Shown here one piece after another: positions 1 to 10,192 of a stretch of DNA of 64,000 nucleotides; positions within the stretch are counted from its first letter, which is position 1; each line of letters starts with the position of its first letter. Origin of the DNA: Bacteroidota bacterium (lineage in GTDB: Bacteria > Bacteroidota > Bacteroidia > Cytophagales > Cyclobacteriaceae). The notes beneath the pieces were generated by a model. The model did no database searches, had not been told where the DNA came from, and worked only from the letters and a program-made list of their open reading frames with translations. The position numbers and the translations under genes were made by a program. The DNA lies in NCBI GenBank assembly GCA_016866235.1, contig VGMW01000001.1:799731-863730 (forward strand), read 5' to 3'.

Positions 1-1022
1 ACTCTTCCCATGATGATGTCACGGGCGGTTCCATACTGCCGCTCTTCCAAAAATCCATGATCCTTCATCCACTGATCGTTGTATACCTTGTTCAGGTAGC
101 GGGTACCATGATCAGGCAGAAGAATTACCATCGTATCACCGGCCTTCATAAATTCACGTGCATACTCCAGCGCGCCGTGCACGGCGGAGCCACTGCTCCA
201 ACCCACAAACATTCCTTCTTCCCGCGATAACCGCCGCGCCATGATTGCACCGTCTTTGTCGGTGACCTTAATGAACGAATCAATGACTCCGAAATCCACA
301 TTTTGCGGCAGGATGTCTTCTCCAAATCCCTCCGTCAGGTAAGGATAGATTTCATTTTTATCGAATACCCCGGTCTCCTTATATTTTTTAAACACGGAGC
401 CATAGGTATCAATGCCCAGGGCAAAGAGATTTGGATTTTGCTCCTTGAGAAATTTTGCTGTTCCACACATCGAGCCGCCCGTACCGACGGTCGCAACGTA
501 ATGTGTAATTTTTCCTTCTGACTGAGTCCAGATTTCAGGGCCGGTAGCGGCATAATGCGCTGCAGCATTTGATGGATTGTCGTATTGATTCGGATAAATG
601 GAGTTCGGAATTTCCTTGTTGAGTTTGCGCGCAACGGAATAATAAGATCTTGGATCATCGGGCTCTACATTGGTAGGACAGACCACCACCTCGGCACCCA
701 CTGCCTTAAGAATGTTGATCTTCTCCTGTGACTGTTTATCGGCCATGGTGAAAATGCACTTATAGCCTTTGGCTACGGCAGTCAGTGCCAGTCCCATTCC
801 TGTGTTGCCTGAAGTACCTTCTATGATGGTGCCCCCTGGTTTCAATATTCCGGCACGCTCAGCATCCTCAATCATTTTTAAGGCCATTCGGTCTTTCGTG
901 CTGTTGCCTGGATTGAAATATTCGACTTTGGCTAAGTAAGTGCCAGGCAGTCCACGGAAAATCCGGTTGAGCTTGACCATTGGGGTATTCCCGATGGTTT
1001 CAACGATGCTGTTGTATATCAT
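1..1022 (-). CDS. PLP-dependent cysteine synthase / cystathionine beta-synthase family protein (3' end outside window)
   Basis: My reverse-strand translation starts MIYNSIVETIGNTPMVKLNRIFRGLPGTYLAKVEYFNPGNSTKDRMA, the OASS/CBS family N-terminus. The frame is still open at base 1 (~340 aa), with ARDIIMGR near the edge, suggesting a CBS-domain tail. Confidence 0.88.
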   Translation of the reverse strand, partial: MIYNSIVETIGNTPMVKLNRIFRGLPGTYLAKVEYFNPGNSTKDRMALKMIEDAERAGILKPGGTIIEGTSGNTGMGLALTAVAKGYKCIFTMADKQSQEKINILKAVGAEVVVCPTNVEPDDPRSYYSVARKLNKEIPNSIYPNQYDNPSNAAAHYAATGPEIWTQSEGKITHYVATVGTGGSMCGTAKFLKEQNPNLFALGIDTYGSVFKKYKETGVFDKNEIYPYLTEGFGEDILPQNVDFGVIDSFIKVTDKDGAIMARRLSREEGMFVGWSSGSAVHGALEYAREFMKAGDTMVILLPDHGTRYLNKVYNDQWMKDHGFLEERQYGTARDIIMGR

Positions 1023-1120
1023 CCCTGTAATTTTCGGCAATTTAGCCACGATCGCCCAGATGTGTAAAAGACTGTTTCAGTGTAATCCGAATAGGCCTAA
1101 CTTTAACCAAAAGTGTTGTT

Positions 1121-2038
1121 ATGCGAAATGGTTTTATTTTTCTCTTTGTACTGCTGGCCTCAGTTACTATGTCTGCTCAACAATTGATTCCCTTATACGA
1201 TGGACCGGTTCCGGGGTCTAGGGACTGTGAAGATCAGGAATACACGGGCAAATGGAATGGCATCAACATACTGTACAAAATTTCAAAGCCTGCAGTGGCC
1301 GTCTATTTACCAGACAGAAAGAATGGTGAGCTTGTTGCTGCGGTGATCATTTGTCCTGGTGGAGGCTATGGTGTTAATGCCTGGCAACATGAAGGCAATG
1401 AGGTTGCAGAGCTTTTTCAAAAGTGGGGGATGGCGGCTTTTGTGGTTAAATACCGATTGCCTGACGATGGTTGTATGGTTGATAAAAAATATGCGCCATT
1501 ACAGGATGTACAACGCGCCTTCCAGTTGGTGCGATCCAGGGCGAAGGAGTGGGGCATCGATGAGAAAAAAGTCGGTGTGATGGGATTTTCTGCCGGAGGA
1601 CACCTTGCTTCAACAGCTGCGACACAATACCATAATCCGGTCCTGGAAAGTTTTAAGCCGGCGAACCTGCGACCTGATTTTCAGATTCTGGTTTATCCTG
1701 TGATTAGTATGCTCCCAGAAATTGGTCATCAGGGTTCAGCCGATAATCTCCTGGGTAAGGATGCGTCACGCGATTTGAAAGTCAGGTTTAGCAGTGAACG
1801 CAATGTGCCCGCTGATGCGCCGCCAGCCTTTTTGATCCATGCCTCCGATGATGAGGTGGTCAACCCGGATAACAGTATTCTGTATTACCAAAGTCTCCTC
1901 CGAAGAAAAATCAGTGCATCGATGCACCTGTATCCTAAAGGTGGACATGGTTTTGGAATGAACAACCCAACCTCCTCCGATGCCTGGATGGACAGGTTGC
2001 ACGCCTGGCTTAAAGATCAAATGGTATTGTCTAAATAG
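1121..2038 (+). CDS. alpha/beta hydrolase (acetylxylan esterase / BD-FAE-like), secreted
   Basis: Signal peptide; oxyanion-hole CPGGGY, GFSAGGH nucleophile elbow, C-terminal GGHGFG. Confidence 0.88.
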   Translation: MRNGFIFLFVLLASVTMSAQQLIPLYDGPVPGSRDCEDQEYTGKWNGINILYKISKPAVAVYLPDRKNGELVAAVIICPGGGYGVNAWQHEGNEVAELFQKWGMAAFVVKYRLPDDGCMVDKKYAPLQDVQRAFQLVRSRAKEWGIDEKKVGVMGFSAGGHLASTAATQYHNPVLESFKPANLRPDFQILVYPVISMLPEIGHQGSADNLLGKDASRDLKVRFSSERNVPADAPPAFLIHASDDEVVNPDNSILYYQSLLRRKISASMHLYPKGGHGFGMNNPTSSDAWMDRLHAWLKDQMVLSK

Positions 2039-2043
2039 GCAAC

Positions 2044-4092
2044 CTAGCGCTGATTGCTGAAACTCTTTTTAGCCGCGTTGTCCGGACACAGAACAGTTAC
2101 TTTTTTCCAACCCAGCGGCAAGACAGTTTTTACTTGTTGCAATCCGGTATCGGTAAAGGTCAATCCGGCAAACCCGAAAATCACAGACTGTAACATGCCT
2201 CCGGCGCCGGTGGCAAAGTAGGGATTGCTTCCACCAGCTGTTTCCGAAATCACACCGAAAGGAGGCACTGCATTGGGCTTATAGCTCCTCGGAAAATATT
2301 CTGATGCCTTCTCCGTGTTTCCAAGCCGTGCGTGCAGCGTTGTTAAAATGGCCAGACCCATCGCAGGTCCATCCTTGGCATAGCGCGGCTCATAATACCT
2401 GAGGTCTTTTTCGATTTGGGTGCGGTCGGTATAAAATCCAAGTGGATAGGACAGCAGGTTAACATCGGCCTGTTTTATGGTCACGCCGTCGTAGGTGGCA
2501 TTTTCTTTTGTTGTGCCATCGGGAAATTTAAGGATAGGTATGTTTTGTGCAACATGCTCCCAATCCGGATCAGGAACGATTCCCAAAATTCTTGCTGCCT
2601 GAGAAGCGTAGCGCAATACCGTAATCGCCATAGCATTGGTAAAGGCATTGTTGTCGATGTTCTCCTGCCACTCGTTCGCTCCAATGACATTGTTGATTTC
2701 ATAACGACCAGGTCCCTTGCGCTCGACTCTACTTGCCCAAAAATCAGCTGCCTCGCGCAACACCACGAAGCCTTTATCTTTTAACCATTCTTTGTCGCCG
2801 GTTACCTGATAGTATTTCCAGAATGCCCATCCGATACAACCGGTGATGTGGTGTTGAAAGGGTCCGGTGAGTGCCCAGACCGGTGTGTCTTCATCGCCCG
2901 TACCGGAGGACTCCCATGGAAACATGGCTCCTTTATAACCATGACTGAATGCATTTCTTTTTGCTGCTTCCAGACGATTGAAGCGGTAGTCGAGGATGGA
3001 ACGCGCGAGATCAGGTTTTAGGGCAAGAAGCGGTGGATACATCCAAAGCTCGGTGTCCCAAAATACATGACCATTGTAACCTAAGCCCGACAAGCCCATG
3101 GGCGACAAACTGTATCCGGTGCCTTCCCGGACAAAACTATACAGGTGGTACAATGCAAACCGGATATCTTTTTGAGCAACAGGATCGCCTTCAACCACGA
3201 TATCGCTTTTCCACATCTCTTCCCAGTCACGATAATGCCTTTCCAGGAGTCTGTCGGTACGCTCTAAGGCTGCAAAGATGGTCAGGCGCTCAGCTTCATT
3301 CAGAGGATCCTGGTAATGTTCGGTGGAGGTAGCGGAACTCACCAGACTAAACCGATAGATTTCACCTGCCTTTAATTTCCTGTGAAACTTCGCCAGGTGC
3401 ATGTTGTAATCCCAGTCTTCGTGGATCAGATCGGGTTCCTGGCCATGGGGTTCATCAAAAATGAATCCGTTGCTGGCTGCCACAGTATGTCGGCCACTCG
3501 GACTTTTTGCCACGGAGGTTAGGAGAGGGATTAATACATGTGGCCGGTCGATTTCGGAATACAGGTTTTTCACATCGCTGAGGTGATCAGGCGCTTCGAT
3601 CACACTCATGGGTGTAATGGTTACTTCTTTTTTAGCGGTAATCTCTATTATGGTTAAGGCGGTAAACGGAAGGTGGCGCAGTGCAAGAAGACGATGTTTT
3701 ACTTCTACGGCACCGAGTGCTGTAAAGGTGGTAACCAGTTCAGCCTTTTTCATGTCCAATACCTGACGGTAATCGGAAATGTCATTCAACCCTATCCTTC
3801 TGCCGTCAACATCCAGATTCATGTTGACGTGGTTAAAGGTTTTAAGAATGTTTGATACGCGTCCACGTTGATAATAATCGTACACCCCATTCAACACGAC
3901 ATCTTTGACCTTCATGGGTTGTGGTGAGGACACAATGCCGACCATCCCATTGGCCACCGTAACACCAAAGTATTTGGAGGGATCTATGTTCTTGGCCTCC
4001 ACCTGCCATTCATCGCTCTGAGCGCTGGACTTTAAGTGGATAAGAACGAGTAAGAGGATGAGCAGGTGGTTTTTCATAGCCGGGTGATTCAA
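2044..4092 (-). CDS. glycoside hydrolase family 65-like protein, secreted
   Basis: Signal peptide; GHVFWDTELWMYPPLL, YKGAMFPWESSGTGDEDTP and NNVIGANEWQENIDNNAFTNAMA are typical of GH65 (alpha/alpha)6 catalytic domains. Confidence 0.85.
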   Translation of the reverse strand: MNHPAMKNHLLILLLVLIHLKSSAQSDEWQVEAKNIDPSKYFGVTVANGMVGIVSSPQPMKVKDVVLNGVYDYYQRGRVSNILKTFNHVNMNLDVDGRRIGLNDISDYRQVLDMKKAELVTTFTALGAVEVKHRLLALRHLPFTALTIIEITAKKEVTITPMSVIEAPDHLSDVKNLYSEIDRPHVLIPLLTSVAKSPSGRHTVAASNGFIFDEPHGQEPDLIHEDWDYNMHLAKFHRKLKAGEIYRFSLVSSATSTEHYQDPLNEAERLTIFAALERTDRLLERHYRDWEEMWKSDIVVEGDPVAQKDIRFALYHLYSFVREGTGYSLSPMGLSGLGYNGHVFWDTELWMYPPLLALKPDLARSILDYRFNRLEAAKRNAFSHGYKGAMFPWESSGTGDEDTPVWALTGPFQHHITGCIGWAFWKYYQVTGDKEWLKDKGFVVLREAADFWASRVERKGPGRYEINNVIGANEWQENIDNNAFTNAMAITVLRYASQAARILGIVPDPDWEHVAQNIPILKFPDGTTKENATYDGVTIKQADVNLLSYPLGFYTDRTQIEKDLRYYEPRYAKDGPAMGLAILTTLHARLGNTEKASEYFPRSYKPNAVPPFGVISETAGGSNPYFATGAGGMLQSVIFGFAGLTFTDTGLQQVKTVLPLGWKKVTVLCPDNAAKKSFSNQR

Positions 4093-4204
4093 GGATCGGC
4101 AAAATAAGTAGGCTTACGGTGCCAGTCAACGGTTCAAATTCCGTCATAAATAGGTTTTTGCATGCTGATTTGTTCGGTATCTTGAAGGACAGATTTAAAA
4201 TCCA

Positions 4205-5899
4205 ATGCCCATGAAATACGTTTTGCCTGTAATGCTGTTGTTGATTTTTGTTTCTTGTAAACCTGAATATGATGTGGTAATCAGAAATGGTAACGTTTAT
4301 GATGGTTTGGGTGGAGCCCCTCAGTCGGTCGACATAGGAATTAATGCCGACACCATCGCTTTTATTGGCGATTTGAAAGGTGGGTCTGGTAAAATCGAAA
4401 TCGATGCACAGGGAAAGGCTGTGACGCCCGGATTTATCAATATGCTGAGTTGGGCTGTGGAATCATTGATCGTGGATGGTAACGGTGAAAGCGATATTCG
4501 GCAGGGTGTAACCCTTGAAGTTTTTGGTGAAGGTATGTCGCTGGGTCCTTTGAACGATGCCATGAAGGAAGACATGCGTTCAGGCATGAAGCGCAATCCT
4601 GATTTTGCTTACGATATCGATTGGACTTCACTGGGTGAATACCTGGAGTCGCTTGAACGCCGTGGGATTTCGCCCAATGTGGCTTCTTTCGTTGGTGCCA
4701 CTTCGGTTCGTGTCCATGAACTGGGCTATGCCAACCGTCCACCTACTACCGAAGAACTGGAGCGCATGAAAAAATTGGTACGCGAAGCTATGGAGCAAGG
4801 TGCCATGGGAGTGGGTTCTTCCTTGATTTATGCACCGGCCAATTACGCATCCACACAAGAGTTAATGGAGTTGTGTAAGGAGGCAGCGCAGTATGGTGGA
4901 ATGTACATCACCCACATGCGCAGCGAAGGCAATGCCATGGAGCAGGCTGTACAAGAGACCATCGATATTGCGCGTGAGGCTGGACTGCCAGCAGAGATTT
5001 ATCACCTGAAATTCAGCGGTAAAGACAACTGGAATAAAATTGATTCGGTGGTGGCCATGATTGATCGGGTACGAAAGGCAGGCATTCGGATCACTGCCGA
5101 TATGTACACGTATCCTGCAGGTGCAACCGGACTCGATGCCTCCATGCCTCCTTGGATTCAGGAGGGTGGATTGCACCAATGGATTGCAAGAATGAAGGAC
5201 CCGGTCATTAGAAAAAAGGCGCTGCAGGAAATGCTGACGCCAACCAATAAGTGGGAAAACTTGTTAAGGTTGGCCGGTGATCCTGAAAAAGTTTTGCTGT
5301 TGGAATTTGCCAACGATTCACTGAGAAAAAATTTCACTGGTAAAACCCTGGGTGCGGTTGCTAAAATTTATGGCAAGTCTCCTGAAGAGACCGCCATGGA
5401 CCTGGTGATCACCGATAGTACCCGTGTAGGTACAGCGTACTTTTTGATGGACGAAGGAAACATCAGCCGTCAGTTTAAACTTCCCTACGTAAGTCTGGGT
5501 TCCGATGCGGCTGCGCCGGCCACCACTGAGCGATTCATGAAAGGACGGGAGCACCCCAGGGCCTATGGTAATTTTGCTCGGTTTCTGGCCAAATACGTTC
5601 GTGAGCAAAAGCTTATGGCATTGGAAGAAGGTGTTCGACGTCTGACCTCTTTGCCAGCTGAAAATTTAGGGGTTAAAAAACGCGGAAGACTGGCGGTAGG
5701 CTATTATGCCGACGTCAATGTTTTTGATCCTGCATTGGTTCAGGATCATGCCACATTTGAGAATCCTCATCAGTATAGCACGGGAATGAGCCATGTGCTG
5801 GTGAATGGGGTTCAGGTGCTCCGCGATGGTGAGCATACCGGCGCCAGACCCGGAAGGGTAGTGCGGGGTCCGGGTTACCGCGGCACCGATCAGAAATGA
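4205..5899 (+). CDS. N-acyl-D-amino-acid deacylase / D-aminoacylase family amidohydrolase
   Basis: VIRNGNVYDGLGGAP, AKAVTPGFIN, YITHMRSEG, PAEIYHLKFSG, SLGSDAAAP, GYYADVNVFDP motifs; lipoprotein-like N-terminus. Confidence 0.88.
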   Translation: MPMKYVLPVMLLLIFVSCKPEYDVVIRNGNVYDGLGGAPQSVDIGINADTIAFIGDLKGGSGKIEIDAQGKAVTPGFINMLSWAVESLIVDGNGESDIRQGVTLEVFGEGMSLGPLNDAMKEDMRSGMKRNPDFAYDIDWTSLGEYLESLERRGISPNVASFVGATSVRVHELGYANRPPTTEELERMKKLVREAMEQGAMGVGSSLIYAPANYASTQELMELCKEAAQYGGMYITHMRSEGNAMEQAVQETIDIAREAGLPAEIYHLKFSGKDNWNKIDSVVAMIDRVRKAGIRITADMYTYPAGATGLDASMPPWIQEGGLHQWIARMKDPVIRKKALQEMLTPTNKWENLLRLAGDPEKVLLLEFANDSLRKNFTGKTLGAVAKIYGKSPEETAMDLVITDSTRVGTAYFLMDEGNISRQFKLPYVSLGSDAAAPATTERFMKGREHPRAYGNFARFLAKYVREQKLMALEEGVRRLTSLPAENLGVKKRGRLAVGYYADVNVFDPALVQDHATFENPHQYSTGMSHVLVNGVQVLRDGEHTGARPGRVVRGPGYRGTDQK

Positions 5900-7791
5900 T
5901 AGCGTACGAAGGCCTCCATGGCCTCGTATTCAGCAAGCCCAAGTTTGTTGTACTCGTTTGCAGTAGCGTGGTTCCGATCTTCGGCGCGCTGCCAGAATTC
6001 TCTTTTATCGCTACCGGGAAATACTGCGCTGTCTTTTTGTGATTGATGTTTGAAGATTGCTCTTCGCTTGCGCATCAATTCCTCAGGACTCAGCGGTACG
6101 GCCATTTCAATTTCATCGATATCCCATTCCTGCCATGCGCCCCTGTACAACCAGAGGTAGCACTGCTTCATAAATGGTTTGTTCTTCAATCGCTGTACAG
6201 CCTGGAAAATTGCAGAAAGACAAACCCTATGGGTTCCATGTGGATCGGACAAATCACCCGCAGCATAGATCTGGTGGGGCTTTACCTTTTCAATCAGGTC
6301 AGCAATAATGTTGATGTCCTTGTCGCCCAAAGGTTTCTTCTTGACGGCGCCCGTCTCATAAAACGGCATATCCAGGAAATGAGCCTGGCTGTCAGGAATA
6401 CCTACATAGCGGCAACCTGCTTTGGCTTCACCTCGACGAATCAATCCTTTGATGGCCATTACTTCAGCACTATCTACAGCGCCGGGCTTCTTTTCCCTGA
6501 TGTCCCTGGTAACTTTTTTAAAGAATCTTTCGGCATCAGCCTTGGTTAGACCGAATGCATTGTTGAAGTCACGGACAAAATCTGCAAAGCGAATGGCGTC
6601 ATCATCGAACACCGCAATGTTGCCCGACGTCTGATAGGCTACATGGACTTCGTGGCCTTGATCGACCAGACGAATAAAGGTTCCACCCATTGAAATCACA
6701 TCGTCGTCGGGGTGGGGTGAAAATATAATTACACGCTTAGGAAACGGTTTAGCCCGCTCCGGTCTGTGGGAATCATCGGCATTGGGTTTGCCTCCTGGCC
6801 AGCCGGTAATGGTGTGCTGGAGTTCATTAAAAACCCTGATGTTCACTTTATAGGCAGATCCAAACTCGGTAACCAGATCGCTCATGCCATTTTCCATGTA
6901 ATCCTGATTGGTGAGTTTCAGGATTGGCTTTCCTGTTTTCTGACAGAGCCATACCACGGCACGGCGCCTTAGTTTATCGGTCCATGTACAGCCATCCACA
7001 AGCCATGGTGTATAGACGGCAGTGAGCTTGCTGGCAGAAGCATCGTCTAATACCGTAAGGGTATTGCTATGGTTTTGAAGGAAGGAAGAAGGGATCTGAT
7101 CGGAAACAGGACCTTCCAGTGCTTTCCGGATAATGCCAGATTTTCCTTCACCCCAGGCCATCATGATGATGCGCTTAGCCTTCAGGATGGTGCCTACGCC
7201 CATGGTGATGGCTTTTTTTGGCACATTCTCTTCTCCAAAAAAGTCACCCGATGCATCAATTCTGGTTACTTGGTCAAGGCTCACCACGCGGGTGGAGGTT
7301 TTTTCATTGCTGCCCGGTTCATTAAAACCAATGTGGCCGGTGCGTCCAATTCCCAATATCTGTAAATCCAGTCCGCCTAACTTTTGAATGCTTGATTCAT
7401 ACGCCTGACAGAATTTTTCGATCTGGTTTGCCTTCAGGGTACCATCCGGAATATGAATATTCTTTTTTGGGATGTCGATGTGGTTGAACAAATTCTCGTT
7501 CATGTAGCGCACATAGCTTTGAAGCGATTGCGGATTCATCGGGTAATACTCATCCAGATTAAAAGTGTGAACGTTTTTAAAGCTCACCTTTCCGGCCTTA
7601 TGAAGCCGAACCAACTCGCTGTAAACGCCGGTCGGTGTAGAGCCTGTAGCCAGGCCCAAAACACATGGCTTTTTTTGTTTTTCTTTTTCTTTGATCAGAT
7701 CAACCATCTCTTTGGCTACAAAAGCAGAGGCCAATGATGAATTGCTGAAGATTTTGTAAGGAATTTTTGCTGCGTGTTGATGAGAACTCAT
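5890..7791 (-). CDS. nagB: glucosamine-6-phosphate deaminase fused to C-terminal PIG-L/LmbE-like deacetylase domain
   Basis: N-terminal half: GLATGSTPTGVY, NLDEYYPM, GIGRTGHIGFNEPGS (NagB). C-terminal half: IFSPHPDDDVISMGGT and DPHGTHR (PIG-L). Confidence 0.92.
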   Translation of the reverse strand: MSSHQHAAKIPYKIFSNSSLASAFVAKEMVDLIKEKEKQKKPCVLGLATGSTPTGVYSELVRLHKAGKVSFKNVHTFNLDEYYPMNPQSLQSYVRYMNENLFNHIDIPKKNIHIPDGTLKANQIEKFCQAYESSIQKLGGLDLQILGIGRTGHIGFNEPGSNEKTSTRVVSLDQVTRIDASGDFFGEENVPKKAITMGVGTILKAKRIIMMAWGEGKSGIIRKALEGPVSDQIPSSFLQNHSNTLTVLDDASASKLTAVYTPWLVDGCTWTDKLRRRAVVWLCQKTGKPILKLTNQDYMENGMSDLVTEFGSAYKVNIRVFNELQHTITGWPGGKPNADDSHRPERAKPFPKRVIIFSPHPDDDVISMGGTFIRLVDQGHEVHVAYQTSGNIAVFDDDAIRFADFVRDFNNAFGLTKADAERFFKKVTRDIREKKPGAVDSAEVMAIKGLIRRGEAKAGCRYVGIPDSQAHFLDMPFYETGAVKKKPLGDKDINIIADLIEKVKPHQIYAAGDLSDPHGTHRVCLSAIFQAVQRLKNKPFMKQCYLWLYRGAWQEWDIDEIEMAVPLSPEELMRKRRAIFKHQSQKDSAVFPGSDKREFWQRAEDRNHATANEYNKLGLAEYEAMEAFVRYHF

Positions 7792-7887
7792 GTATACCGT
7801 CGGGTTTGGAATCAGCTAAAATAGCATGTTCCGGCTTGATTTAGAAATGAATTTAAACAGGAGGGATGTAGTAATTCATCGCGGCAG

Positions 7888-9891
7888 TCAGACCGCCTTG
7901 AAATCATTGTAGCGGATTTCCTTTTCTCTGGCCGCATCTTCTTTTTCACGCTTGATCTTCACTTTGGCCTGTGGGCCGACCATGATGGGTACGCGCTCGA
8001 CTTCCACGTTGGCAAGTTCGAGTCCATACTGCTCTTCAGTAGAAAGGCTGTATTTTTTAATGAATCGATACCCCTGAATGATCACATTGTCGAAAGTGGA
8101 GATTTCGCTGTCAATGGAAGCAAGGGAGTGAAGAATGATGAATTTGAAGTCCGCGGACATGCTGTGCTTTCTTAGCGAGTCATAATGACTCACCAGATCT
8201 ATTTCACCGTTCTCACTCATATCGTGGAGAATCTTGTTGAAAAGAAGATTCACGCGGTGGTCGGCTTTAAAGCCCAGTTTGATGCGGACAAAAAAGCATT
8301 TTTTTGGAATGATGGTGTCCACCGAATATTTACTGGTGAACGGGCTGTCCACCGTATCGACATGAAGGAACCAGTAAACATCTGCACGTTTAGGTCTCTT
8401 TCGGAAGATGGAATAAATGATGTTGTTGTCGATCTGTCTTCGGCTATCGGCCAAAGCCATGTAAACAAGGTTGGTAGATTCCTTTGGAATGGTGGTATCG
8501 GATTGTAAATCCTGAATCAGCGGCACGTAGTGTTTGAGATCGACGAAGTCGGTATGACGTTCACGCAACTTGCGTGCTTTCATTTGAATGAACATCATCA
8601 GGAACATGATGAAGGCAACGGAGAACGCGAACCATCCACCATGGGTGAATTTGTCCAGATTAGAAATCAGAAAAGATCCTTCTACGGTTATAAAAACCAG
8701 GGCCATAAATCCGGCCCGCACCCTTGATTTTCTGGTCATACCGAAATAGAACACCAGCAAAGAGGTGGTCATGAGCATGTCAAACGTAATGGCCAAACCA
8801 TAGGCAGCCTGCATGGCATCGGATTCTTTGAACCTTAATACAACCAGGATGCTACCCAGCATCAACATCCAGTTGATGGCCGGCATGTAGATCTGACCTT
8901 TCAGTTCGCTAGGGTAGCGTACCCTAGTACTGGGCCAGAGTTTGAGTTTCATGGCCTCGTTCACCATGGTGAAAGTTCCGGAGATCAAGGCTTGGCTGGC
9001 AATAACCGTTGCCATGGTGGCAATGAGAACGCCAAACAGTTCAAATCCATTGGGTATAATGGCGAAGAAGGGGATGGTGTCGCCGAGTTGTTCGCCGCTG
9101 TGTTCCAACAGGTAGGCACCCTGACCAAAATAACAAAGCAGCAAACAGATTTTTACAAGCGTCCAACCCACGCGAATGTTCACCTTGCCGCAGTGACCAA
9201 GGTCGGAATACATGGCCTCTGCTCCGGTGGTACAGAGGAAAATCGCACCTAAAATCCAGAATCCTCTCGGGTATAAAGTCAGTAAGTCAATCGCATAGGA
9301 AGGGTTGAGTGCTTTGAGTACTGAGAGATTTTCAAAGAGTTTAATTCCGCCGATGGTGCCAATAAACGCAAACCACACCAGCATCACAGGTCCAAAAGTT
9401 TTGCCAACCACGCTGCTACCGAACTGCTGGAATAGGAAAAGGGCAATTAGAATTCCGATGACGATTGCGATGATGGTCTCCTGTTCAATTCCAGGTGAGA
9501 TGGACCTCAATCCTTCGATCGCCGATGTAACGCTGATGGCGGGCGTGATGAATCCATCGGCGATCAGCGTACAACATCCAATGATGGCGGGAAATATGAC
9601 CCAGCCTGCCTTATAACGTCTGACCAGGGCATACAAGGCAAATATTCCACCTTCCCCTTTGTTATCCGCATTGAGTGCCAGAATCACATATTTGATGGTG
9701 GTGATGATGGTCAGTGTCCAAAAGACACAGGAGAGTCCACCCAGAATTAGTTCTTCGGAAATGGTGCGGTCGCCGACAATAAATCTCAGGGTATAAATCG
9801 GTGAGGTACCGATGTCTCCGTAGATGATCCCCAGAGCAACCAATAGGCCTGCTGAGGTCAGTTTGTTCCTTTGTGCTTCCTTGTCGGACAT
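7888..9891 (-). CDS. kup: KUP/HAK/KT family potassium transporter
   Basis: GIIYGDIGTSPIYTLR, NADNKGEGGIFALYAL, GDGFITPAISV-like segment, multiple TM segments. Confidence 0.95.
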   Translation of the reverse strand: MSDKEAQRNKLTSAGLLVALGIIYGDIGTSPIYTLRFIVGDRTISEELILGGLSCVFWTLTIITTIKYVILALNADNKGEGGIFALYALVRRYKAGWVIFPAIIGCCTLIADGFITPAISVTSAIEGLRSISPGIEQETIIAIVIGILIALFLFQQFGSSVVGKTFGPVMLVWFAFIGTIGGIKLFENLSVLKALNPSYAIDLLTLYPRGFWILGAIFLCTTGAEAMYSDLGHCGKVNIRVGWTLVKICLLLCYFGQGAYLLEHSGEQLGDTIPFFAIIPNGFELFGVLIATMATVIASQALISGTFTMVNEAMKLKLWPSTRVRYPSELKGQIYMPAINWMLMLGSILVVLRFKESDAMQAAYGLAITFDMLMTTSLLVFYFGMTRKSRVRAGFMALVFITVEGSFLISNLDKFTHGGWFAFSVAFIMFLMMFIQMKARKLRERHTDFVDLKHYVPLIQDLQSDTTIPKESTNLVYMALADSRRQIDNNIIYSIFRKRPKRADVYWFLHVDTVDSPFTSKYSVDTIIPKKCFFVRIKLGFKADHRVNLLFNKILHDMSENGEIDLVSHYDSLRKHSMSADFKFIILHSLASIDSEISTFDNVIIQGYRFIKKYSLSTEEQYGLELANVEVERVPIMVGPQAKVKIKREKEDAAREKEIRYNDFKAV
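8909..8927. repeat. perfect inverted repeat CTAGGGTA-GCG-TACCCTAG inside kup
   Basis: Read directly: 8-bp arms, 3-nt loop. Confidence 0.8.
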
Positions 9892-9978
9892 TAAAAAATG
9901 CCTCTGCTAAGAGGTTTAAGTTTTACCGCTTCTGGACCCTTGATGAAATCCATATTGCGGGCTTTCATTTTAGGGTAT

Positions 9979-9990
9979 TTTACCGGTAAA
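9979..9990. promoter_or_regulatory. 12-bp perfect palindrome TTTACCGGTAAA upstream of kup; possible regulator site
   Basis: Read directly in the kup / lipoprotein divergent intergenic region; function is inferred. Confidence 0.35.
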
Positions 9991-10156
9991 GGCCGCGCGA
10001 ATTTACCTGCATTGGGGAAATGACTATAAAAAATTGTCAAAATATTTTCGGGCCTAAAACCTGCGTCGCAGGCTTTCTTTTAGATCTTTTTGGTTACTAA
10101 AGGTCAATTTTTGGCGTTGATTTTTAATTAAAACGCTGCCTCAGCATCGATCTGAT

Positions 10157-10164
10157 TAATTTTG
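10157..10164 (+). promoter_or_regulatory. candidate Bacteroidota -7 element TAATTTTG
   Basis: Matches TAnnTTTG, 28 nt before the ATG at 10193. Confidence 0.4.
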
Positions 10165-10192
10165 AATCGGAAATAATTCAACCACAAGTGCT

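Noticed and set aside
940-1221. 93-aa + strand ORF overlapping the CBS-family gene and the hydrolase start
   Set aside because: Antisense to a clear conserved protein and out of frame with the hydrolase; no domain character.
6043-6549. 168-aa antisense ORF within the nagB-PIG-L gene
   Set aside because: Opposite strand of a conserved domain; no recognisable family.
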